DNA from: Plectrocnemia conspersa
Lineage: Eukaryota; Arthropoda; Insecta; Trichoptera; Polycentropodidae
DNA: 64,000 bases
Reading direction: 5' to 3'
Assembly: GCA_009617715.1 (NCBI GenBank)
Contig: VTFK01000056.1
Coordinates: 868,001 to 932,000 of the forward strand
Below are positions 40,701 through 52,700 of the stretch, piece by piece. The notes below the pieces were generated by a model that was not told where the DNA came from, searched no databases, and saw only the letters and a program-made list of their open reading frames with translations. Position 1 is the first letter of the stretch; each line of letters starts with the position of its first letter. The position numbers and the translations under genes are program-made.

Positions 40701-43700
40701 GTCTAGTGCCATTCATCATAGGCAAATTCACCACTAGCTCTACTTGTTTCTTTGCTAAAAAGTCTCCCAAGTGCACTAATTCTCCTTGGTCGATATGATC
40801 AAATGTCCATTGAACGCTCTCAACCTGAAATAATAATAAGAAATGTAATGTAGGAGATGATGCTGTACCTTATGACACTGTATTAGAACATTCCGAATTC
40901 CTCAGATACATAATTGAGCTCAAGATACTAAGAGGATTTATAAACTCAAATAGACAACTAGTAGCTAATTATTTATCCATTCTCTTTTCAAAAAAATCGA
41001 GTAAAATAAACGAGCTACAACTGACAGTATCTCTTGAATCGAGAAATGTATTTAATTGACTTTAGCATTGATAGTCGTAAGCTCTATAAGACATTCGTTT
41101 TGGGTACATAGATAATTATTTAAATTACGTTCCGATTTTTTTATCGAAGACAAAATAATGAAAACGATGTTTGCTTGGAAAGTCCGTTACTGAATATATA
41201 CTAATTGCTGTAATTAAAATAACTATCTAAGTACCTACTTGCATAATATAATTTGCAGCAAAACGTTAATTTAGATTGTTATGTTCACGAGTTTTTAATG
41301 AATGGACGTATCGGATCAACTCTTAGCAATTATTATAGTATATACATATATAAGGAATAGAAATGCATGATGACTATAGAGATAATTTTGTCGAAAATGG
41401 GCTAAAAATAATATTCACTAATCCATTCACGAAAAATAATTGATGATAAAATATATAGAAGGAAGAGAACAAGCTTAGTTATAATAATTCATAATGAATT
41501 ACTCATAAAATATTATATTAAACCAAGCAAAGAATAATATTTTTAGGGTCATTGTTTGTCGGGGTCCAAAAGTATATATTTTGAAGAAATTCCAGTTCTT
41601 AACGCAGTTTTTAAGTAAATGTATACTCTTAATGCTTCCATATTTATATTTTTTATATAAATATGGAAAAAAATATGTTGTAACATATTTTTTAGATCCC
41701 TTGATTAGTAGAGTGACTAGACAATGATCTCATGATAGCTCTATGTATCTCGTCATTCTACTATACATACTTTAATTTACCATTATATTCTTCGTTCTGT
41801 GGTTACCATGCAGTTGTTTTCACTACTGTTCTTGTGGGATTGATCAACTATATTTTAGGTCTTGGATGCTTAAATTTATTAAATAATTATAATACGACAA
41901 CAAACTATGTACTTAATTTGAATTACTATAAATCTGTAAATGCCTATAAATCACGAAAAATAATCGATGGTGAAATATATAGAAGGGAGAGGGCAAGCTT
42001 AGTTATAATAATTCATAATGAATTACTCATAAAATATTAAACCAAACAAAGAATAACATTTTCAGGGTCATTGTCTGTCGAGATCCAAAAGTATTCTTTT
42101 GAAAAAAGTCCAGCTTTCAACGCCAGTAACAATGCTTGAAAATGGATCAGTTTTTAAGGATTGTCAGATTGCTTATTTATTTTTGCGAGCAACTGTCGAT
42201 CATAGACAGCCAAATTCTATTAATATTTCCTTGATAGTTTTACAATAATTTGACTCCATCGGCAAATTTAGAGTATCATCGTTCATTTTCAAAAGTTTTC
42301 AAAGAAGTATTGACCAAAAACCGTGCGACCTCTAGCTATATGTATTTTGTGACAATTCAGTCGAGCTAGGATTTGTTGAGGAATAAAATGAATCATTGGT
42401 AAAACTCACAAAATAGTCCCAAACTATAGCATGATTTTCTATTACGCAAGTATACTGTTAGAGAAAGTATTATCTTAACAGTTAAGCGGTTTAAAATGCT
42501 CATTTATGAAATTATGTACATGTTTTTTTTTAATTAATGCAATTAATTATTTTCGGTAAGCAAACGCGAGATGTATGCATTCGGGTCGAGCTAAAAATTA
42601 CGATTTTTGGTCACCTTTTTTCTTTCTTTTTTTTTCTTGGAGCACGCCGACCGTGAAAATACTTTCAGAGAGACTTTCAAATCGTCCTCCAGTTTCGGTC
42701 CGTTCTTCTTGTGGTGCACATCGAGAAGATTATACAATGTGTCATATCGATATCAACTCTTAACTTATCACATTATACAGATTATGATACTTAATCAGTT
42801 GTGTTTCAAGCGTTTAAGAAAATGGACGTTTCTTAAAATTAGTATATTATTATTACTGTTACATTTTTCGTGTTTCGATTAATGAGTGACGTCGAAGAAA
42901 TGGGTAACTCAAAGTCTCGCAAGGAGAAGAAAGCCGTAAACTTCTTCGGCTGGCAGAAGGAGCAGGAGCAGTTGAAGAAGCAAACGAAAGCTGCCCCTTT
43001 GAGTCAAAGGGGTCAGAAACCTGAGGAGAGGCCGAAGGACGGATCTAAAAATTCGACCAAAAATACGCCAGTGCCAAATGGAATCGCCGACACTCTGCCT
43101 ACTCAAAGGATCAACTATGACGACCTCAACACCAACTACATTAGAAAGCAGCTGAACGAAAACATAGACGCCTTTCTTTTGAACAACATTATGCTGTCCG
43201 TGCAGTTTTTTGAAAATTATCAAAAGTAAGTTGAAATAAATTGAATTTAATATATTAAGATATTTTTCTAATGCTAGACATATTGTTTAGTATGTATCAA
43301 ATGATACATACTAAACAATATTATATCAGATAGTTATTCACTATTATAGTTATTATCAATACGGGAAAAATTCTCAAACCTAATCCACCTTTTCTTATCG
43401 GCGATGATAAGAGCATTTTAAAGATTATACAAGGTGCTTATTTATAAATTGTTTGTTATTGATATCGATTATCATTATTAAGCCGATGTCGACCTTAAAA
43501 GTACTCGACATATAAAAATACATGATTGATAATACATTCATTTAATTATATAATAAATACTAAGTACAGCGAGCAGTTAGATTTGTAAAAAATGTGTAGT
43601 TAACAGTATTTGTGAATTAATTCGCCGTTTGTTATTTTTTTCTTAATTTAAATAAGTCACGCTCTGAAGCTCGCGATTAACAATTTTAATTAGTTTTAAT

Positions 43701-46700
43701 GGCGATTAGTTACAGATCGACGAAAACGGAGAAAGAAAGTAAAAAAAGCTGTCTACTTGATAATATAATAATAAAAGTGTAACGTTAACGCGTATTATTG
43801 TAATTAACACAAAAATTTGATCTTGGGTTAATAAGTTAACTGAGCGTTTCAAATAAATGTATTATACTTAAAACATGAATAGAAGTAACCCAAAGAGAAT
43901 ACTATTATATATTAATATAAACCTCGCCCTATTTATATTATAAATATTATATATTTTAATTAATACATCGAAATAATAATACAGCTAATTAAGCTCTGAT
44001 AAGAACATTTTTCAATCGATAAAATCATAAAAATTATTAATTTAAAATGTACTTAATCTCGAGATTATGATTTAAAAGATAATTTTAAGCGTCTTAATAA
44101 AGAAGATTTTCTTAAGAGCTACTTGTGAAATATTATATTTATGTAGATAGAATCAGGTGATTTTCATTTCTCGAGTAATGAGAATTTTTGACTTCACTTC
44201 TCAAATTTCACGAGAATTCTCGAGAAATATTGATGAATGAATAAATACAGTGAACTGTTGCAGATACATTATTACATATTATTCTTAAAATAACCCTTTA
44301 AAAAACACATGCCATCTAAAGTAGAATCAGAGATCCTTTTTTTTTTTTTGTTAAAAAATATCGGGCGTGGAAAAATTTCTCTCGTTTTGTGCTGCGTTAT
44401 AAAAAGGACAATGGTTGTAAACCTTTTAAAAGAAATCGTAGAAATTTCATTTTATATAATAAAAAATGCTTTATAAAATTTTTCGAGAAATGAGAGTTCT
44501 CGATTTGCCATTTTTCTTGAGAATTACTCGAGAAACACTAGATACAATGTATGACGTACATATTATACATAGAAATGTAATCATAATCATTCAAATTCCA
44601 ATATAATAACGTATGTGTATATTTTCACAAATAGATAATAAACTTAAACACGAAAAATTAATAAAACGATAGCGTCAAAAATACAATAAACATTTAAAAG
44701 GCGTATTTAAAGGTTCAAAGATTGATGCATCATGTATAGAAGATTAAATGTGACGTCACAAGGACGTCTAAAGTGTTATATATTATCCATTTTTTTTGTA
44801 CTGTACTTAGATTAAAATATCTGCGAAAATTTGAAATCATTCACATTTAAAAAGTAAGTTTTTGCTTAGTAATCTAGAAAATTTATAACACAAATTCAAT
44901 CATTGGTTCTTGAATCAAAAGTTATTCTTTGACCTTTTAAAAGTGATCTAACTATCTTATTACGAATATAGTACAATAAAAATTCATAATGATGTACTAG
45001 AGACTTTAATATGTAGCAAGAATTCTATAATCAATATTAAAAATACAAATATAATTGAAAAAACGATTGTATTATAAAAAATAGCAACCTTTATTAAAAA
45101 AAACTAATGAAAAATTTAAAATTAACGTACAATATTAAATACAAATAAATTTATCTTATCTTCGCGACTTAAAAAATTAAAAATTGTTGTGATAATGTTA
45201 ATAAATAATCCAGCAATATTTCGATTGAGTTAAATAATGATTTTCATATGAAATCTAAATTATATGAAAAAAGCTTTGCTTGGAAAGAGAATCATAAATT
45301 GAAAACAACAAAGTAACATAGATATTAAATGCACAATAAATATGCTTAATATAAACCGATTAGATATGTTATATAATACATGACAATTAATACATTTATT
45401 ATAAATTCTGTCCAATCTTGATTTTCGCGAGGGATAAAATATCTATCGATTTTTTGCTCATTCGTTTGTATAAAAGGACTGTAAAGCCACCAGATAATAT
45501 ACATTTTCCACCTCTAGAAACACTCACGCACCAGATAGTGGGAATTGGCCATTTGGTCTAATTAGTCGAAATAAACCAGTTTACCAATCGTCAAAGCCGC
45601 TCGCATGATACGCATAAAAGGGCTCGCAATAACTCGGGGCACGCATTTAGTTATAGCCTGGCCCTAAGACAACAGCTATTTTTTCAGTTTACGACTACTA
45701 ACTAATCTGGGACACCGACACTGATCTATAATTATATATTGCTATACATATACTTTCATTTAAACTCTCTGGCTAACAAAGTCACACATTTTGTAAAATA
45801 AAATATTTTATAATATATATGAACCCAAAATTTTTTTTGATACTCATAACTAATTGATTTGTATTCCTTAAATTTTAAGAACTATAAAAAAATCAGCTTT
45901 TTCTCGTCGGCGTAAACAAACGATATTGCGTATCCGAGCGAACGTCCTTTAAGCAGTAAATTTGGCACTTCCAAAGCCGTGTACCTTACATAAACAAGGG
46001 GTCGGTGCCCAAATCGCTGTCTCCGCCGAACATGTGTCGGTGTCAAATACGAAGGAACAAGCACTGCATCCCTGCTTTACGCATTTCATAAAATTTCGAC
46101 GGTGTCAATATTTGTGATTTATAATCTACCATTACATATTTATACAGCCTGATAATAAGATCTGTATATATTTATGTAATATTTTGCTAGCAATAATATT
46201 GATGAAACTGTTCTATCTTAAAAATATTAGCAATAATATTGATTATTGTTAGTGTGTGCGAAGTGCGAGATTATGAGCGCAAATTACGAATTCAAAACAT
46301 TTTAAAATCTAAAAACTTAATTTTAATTAAAACAAAATTTTTATTGCTACTTTGTGATGTTAATATTCTTAAGTTCGGCTACTTGTACATATATGATATA
46401 CATATGATAGTTTTTGATAACACGAGAAAAATAAAAAATGATAAAAAGGTCATAAATTTAAATATCTCCACACATTTTTATATACAGAAATCTAACTAAT
46501 TCATCTCCATATTATAATATATAAAATGTCTATAATATTTTGATATTGTAGTGTCAGAAATGTGTTGAAGCACCATTCGGTGACGGAAGCCGACGTTAAA
46601 CTGAACGAGAACATGGCCCAACATCACAAACATGTCATACTGCCCGATAAGCTACAGGAGGCCATCGACGAGCACATTCAGTTTGCCCGCATATATAGAC

Positions 46701-49700
46701 CAGAAGAACCAAACAACAACGATACTAGATTGGCTGTGGACAATTTCAACAATAAACTGAAGAACATGGGACCACTGCAACCGCAGAGGATGTACATTGT
46801 GCATGACAACATTGAAGTGAATGACCCAGGAGAGATGGCTGACTACTCTACTGTGACCGGAGCGCCATTCTATCGAATGATCATGGAATCAACGTCGGAA
46901 TCAGGTGCATAAAATATCAAAATATATCGTACCTCTATATTATTTATGTTAATTTTGTATATAATACCCAAGAATAATACAATTCATTCATTATACATAA
47001 TCTACTCTATCATATGCATGAAGGATGTTTAAAAGGTTCTAAGAATTCTGGTCTGCTGTTTAATCAAGCGAAACAAATGTGTGTATAAATAAGTCTTAAC
47101 ATAGCTTTAGTTGTTTGCTAGATATACTTAAGCAAAGTTGTGATTATATTGAAGCAAGGGAATATTCAGTTTATTTAATGTTAGACATAAATACTTACAT
47201 TTGCTATTTATTTCTTGAAATACACTGAAATGTAAACTTATTTCTTCGTTTGATATTGAATGAAAATTTACTGTACTTTTAAACTTTATTTTGATACAAC
47301 TAAAACGGTTTTTGACGTAACTTATCTTATGACATGTTTGCATTTGAGGTAACGAGCTTCAAAATAATAAATAAACCATAAAAATGGACATACTCATATT
47401 GATTCTTAACGCCATATATTTATAATATGTAATTGCTAAATATTTGTATTTACCCATTATACTATTTCTTTTTAAATTAGTTTTAAAGGATTATTTTGTT
47501 TGTAGGATATGTGAAGCTGAAGACCAAAGATGTGCCTCAAATAAAAAATGAAAGAATCTTTTCCAAAAATGATGATAAATACAGTGGTTCAGAAGAAGAC
47601 TATGCTTCGTCTGACACGATCGATCGTGACATGAAAGGATTTGAAGACGAATACGAAGAGGACGAAGAAGACGAACTATCAAACAGCACAGACTTTATGA
47701 ACAGCCTAAAGAACAAGATCGATCAACAAAATAAAGCAACATCAAAACCGCTAAACGCAAACTTGGTGTTTCAAGAATCCGCCGGTTCGGGAAGAAGATT
47801 AAGCGGCATTCTAAAGAATTCCAATAATGCCACAATAAAAGGACAGCTTACACACGGCCAAACATCAAAACCAACCAGTAAACCAAAGAAAGTCAGGACT
47901 AAGGTGGAAAAGGTGGAAGAGAAACAATGCGAAAGTGAAACGTCCAGTTATAAATCGACTCACAGCCCTCATAATGAATCGAATGGAAGTGAATCTGATT
48001 ACGGATACAGTACCTTTACGTACGAAGCGACGCCTAAGCGATTGCAAAAGAGTCATTTAACAAATACGTCCGATCAAACTAGTACAATTCCTGCTCGTTG
48101 TTTTACGATGATCGAGAAGAAGAATAAGATCGGTGACTTTGATGAAGATGAACCATATGCTACTAAATACGGTGCGTACAAAAGAGAACTGTATAAAAAA
48201 TTATACTATCTAAACTCTCAATATTTCATGGCCAACTTTCAAGATCTATTTTTATCCGGATTAGCTCAATCTTTAGGATTAGAGTCGGAAGCCATAGAAA
48301 CTGCTCTAGCACAAGGCGCCAGTATCTATTCCACCAGTTATAAAGAACGAAATTCAAAGTCTTTCGAGATAGTCCCGGCCATCAATAGCACTTGGCCTTC
48401 CAACGCCAACGAATGGTTGAACAGATGCAGAAAATCTATAACAAACCCACTCACTAAATTGGAATACACGTGGCCCGAAGAGCGCATGGTTGAAAAAGCT
48501 CGTACGCTCGGATGTCTCTTGGTGCCTGTCGGATTCAGACCAGTGCGCGGCAACAACCGTCATCAACACTTACAATGGAGGATTGCGTTTCCGGTGATCG
48601 AGCGCTTTCTGGAAACGCACATGGCTCATTCGCAAGTGCGGTGCTACATATTCGCCACGACTCTGTACAGAACGTTCATGGAGTACGAATCATCGAAGAT
48701 CGGACTCGACTACACGCATTTCAAAAACCATCTGCTTTGGTTGCTGGAAGATAACTTCGCCAGATGGCCCGAAGACAAGCTCGGCGAAGTGCTATTGGAT
48801 TTTTTGAACACGTTCTATGAAGACGTCAAATGTGGAATCATGAGCAATTATTTTATTCCCCAGTACAATATGCTGAAGGGAGTTCCGAAATCGATTCTAT
48901 TGAGACAGCAAAAGAGACTGTTTGAAATTAAAGAAACGCCCGTTATGCACATGTTGGCTTGTTTGAAGAACATCATATATGTAAAACCTGATTTTTATCC
49001 GCAGTTAGATTTTAAAAAATTGTATAAAATTTTGACCACCACAGACATACTGCAATTGGTTAACCCACAAATACCACATATTGATTCAGTATCCGATGAG
49101 GAAGAGCCTGATGAATTTGCTAAAAATTATGGGTTTTGGGAAGATCAGAAACGAGTACAAAATCCAGAATATTACTGGAATTTGGAACGACAGAGGCAAA
49201 TAGTTGCACATAAGGCAGCTGGCATTGTTGAACAACAAAAGCCTGTGAAAAACATAATAGACAGAAAGGTATACAAATATATTTATCTCTATATCAGTGG
49301 TTGTGTGTAAATTGTAATTTATGTGATAGAATATTGTAGCGGTTACTGTTCCTTTACCTTAAAGTTAAAAGATATTACATATACTAATAGAAAATGCTGA
49401 TGCCCAGTAGTGATTTGAAACGGGTGCTAATTATATATTAAGTATAGGCGTAATGAACACGCACATTATAGTGATAACTGAACGTTTTGGTAATACAATA
49501 ATAACACACATTTAAAATTGAAATAGCATAAAAATATATGTTTTATTATTCTTCGTTATACAACCAAAGTATTGATATTTAATATTATTATTAATATGTA
49601 AATTAAAAGTATATATGATAAAAAATTGCTTTAATCAAAACTCAACCATATAAATATGAAAGAAAGAATGTTGTGTAGAATGTTTAGTAAAACTGATATA

Positions 49701-52700
49701 CATATGTATGAAACCCAGAATTTAAAAAAAAATATGCTCCTCGAGTAATACATATTTTTATAAGGCGCATTCAAAGCTTATATGGACGCACCACCACTGA
49801 TCTACATACTATTTAAAATGGAAAGTATTTCTTATTTATTTTTTATACATTACAGAGAAAAATTGCAAGATTGGACATGAATAGAAAACGACTGATACTA
49901 CAGCTCTTCATTCCACATTTTATATCAATATCGGACTATAGTTTAAAATACGAAGCTGAAAATCAAGCAAAATTCTATTTGGAGCATGCACGGAGGCTAT
50001 CGGTCATTTTGCAACTCATCGATGGAGGAATGATGGCTGCCAGTGAATATCTATCGACAATTAGAGATAAAATGATTCACATTAATAACAGAAACATTAT
50101 GAAAAGCGTGCCTCAAGTTCCAAAACGTAACGAAAGCTTTAGTTCAAATACACCATTTAGAAGTAGAGTGCAATCAACTAGCAATAGCATAGCGAGATTG
50201 GATAGCGACGATTTAGATAGTCCGACGATTAAATTTAGCGGCATAACTTCTGCCGATGTTCACTCCGAAGTGGATAAAGCCAAGTTACACAGAACGATTT
50301 CTATAAAAATCACAGAACCTGACACAGAAGAAGTCGTCGAAGAATCAAGATTATAAACTACACGAGTCAAATTTAATTAGTAAAATTACAGATTAATCAT
50401 ATTGTACATAATGACATTTATTAAAATTTGCAGAACGTGTTCTGTATATTATGCAGTTATTTTATATAATTTATTGTGATTTATTTGAGTTTATTTTTAA
50501 GTTAAAAAATAGTCATTCTCATAACGATTGAATCGAACATATAAATTTGGCTATCAAATAACCGGAAAATAGATAATAAAATAGGGATTTTAGAAATAAA
50601 TTAGGGAAGTGGTTTATCATTGTCTATTAAACAATATTTTATTATATGATATTAAGAATGAATTTTATTTTAGCTATCTATAAGGAACTCGTACAGAATT
50701 GAAATCATTTTTTATTAAAAACCCATTATATTATTCCTAATTACTTAATTTAATTATTTGCCATTGTTTGTTATCGCAATTATATTTTACAATAAAATAA
50801 TTAATTTATTCTCAGATTGCTAAATATCTAAAAAAGACATGTCTTAAATTAAAGTTCATATAAAAATCATTTCAAAATATTATTCAATGATTTTTTATAA
50901 CAATACTACGACTTACAATAAGTGAGAATTGAATGAAGTACATCTAAACCGAATTCTGACTAATAGGAGAGCACATAAAACAATTATCCCTTCTCAGAAG
51001 TCAAAAATCCACGTCAAAAGCAATAAAATCGTACCGTTGCAAAAGTTGATATAATGTCGCATATAACTTTACTAGAACAAAAATATTGAAAATCTTGGAA
51101 AAGTTGAAATGACATATTTTAGGAAATATTTGCAAGATAGATTCAAGACTGTTTTTTTTAGATTTTCTATGGTGGAAAACCCAAGAATTTCTAGTTTAGA
51201 ATTTGATTTTTGAGGGAGGGGCAAAAGTTAGCTAGTCAGTGGTAATTTTTTTAATAATTTGATTTCATTAAAATTCATAGCATTTAATTAAATGACATTC
51301 AAACTTTTTTCGAAATTAAATGGGGGGGGGCAAATGCCCTCCCCCCCACCTGCCCCTTCTAAATGACGACCTTTGATTTGTCAACATAAGAAAATTTATT
51401 CTCAAATCAACATCAAACTAAGATATCCAAAAGCAAAATTTCAACTTTTTTTTTTATATAATACAATACTAAAAAAAGGGTCGTCAACCTTTTGTATATT
51501 TATTAGAGAAAAAATTACTTAACGTCCAGCAACATCACAGTAACTCAATTTAATGAAACTGTGAAATAATTTTTAGACGGAAGAAGATTTGTAAAACATA
51601 ATTACTTAAATGTATCCTCTTATTTATACATTTATAGTCAAACAAGTTTCAATTTATGGAGCAAAACACTAAACAAAAACACCCATCACCCTCCATTGAA
51701 GCTTGAATCGCCCACTAGCGGGCGGTACAGACCAACTTGATGGCCACTGCTTTAAGCAGTCAAAAATAATGTGAAAGTATTATTATCCTGTTGTTTTGAG
51801 TAGGCAATCCGGTTATTTTATAGCTACACCTCATATGAAACATTTTTTTTGTTATTTTATTTATATACGGATCTTGTTTATTTGTATTAGCCAGATATTA
51901 TGCATGTTATTTATGTGATATGATTTGTTAATTATAATTCTTACTATTATTAAAATGCACTTACTTCGACGCCATGCTCGGTATAGAAATCTCCCGTTCC
52001 CATACTAGCATACAACTTGTAGCCCATCCTTCGCAACGCTCTTATACTCGGCAACAATTCACTCTTGTGCTGAAATAATACAAAAGATGTAATAATAAAA
52101 CATATTAATTTATACATAAATCTTTTATTTATATTTATATATGTATGTATTATACCTTGAAACTTCCGACTGATAAGAGTATAGCCTTCTTAGGAATATG
52201 AAAACCTGTGCTTATCAGCGCTTTCAAATAAGCTTCATATCTGTTATCGCCAAAGCATGCCACTTCACCAGTTGAGGCCATTTCTACGCCCAACGTTACA
52301 TCGGCGCCGGACAGACGAGAAAACGAAAACTGCGGTACTTTCACCCCGACCTTTCCGCAGCCGCCTAACACATTAACGGGCTCCACCTTTTGGCCGATGA
52401 TAACTTTCGTCGCCATCGCTACAAAGTCGTGATCGAGCGTCTTCGAAACGAACGGGAACGATCGAGACACTCTCACGTTGCATTCTATTACTTTCAAATC
52501 GTTGTCTTTCGCTATCAATTGCATATTGAACGGTCCAGTTACATCTAAAAGATTGGCTATGATCTTCGCGATTTCTTTTATTTTGACCAATGTTTCTTCG
52601 TTGATGTCTTGCGGAGGCGTAACGAGAGAAGCGTCGCCTGAATGGACTCCGGCGTTTTCAACGTGCTCGGAAACGGCCATGCATAATATTTCTCCATCGG

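Larger units (their letters stand above)
40825..51964 (-). other. CAD intron 6 hosting an antisense gene
   Basis: Donor GTAAGT at 51964 and acceptor TTATTTCAG at 40825, phase 0. It contains the Mab-21-domain gene on the opposite strand, a direct duplication (41.4-42.1 kb), a hairpin (43.3 kb) and a composite repeat copy (50.9-51.4 kb). The GC-richer patches near 45.5-45.7 and 45.9-46.1 kb show no recognisable coding content. Confidence 0.8.

Noticed and set aside
46239..46499. 86-codon frame in the Mab-21 intron
   Set aside because: Lys/Ile/Asn-rich AT-driven frame without domain or splice signals.
48512..48754. Overlapping frames in the main Mab-21 exon
   Set aside because: Out-of-frame shadows of the Mab-21 domain, which itself is conserved.
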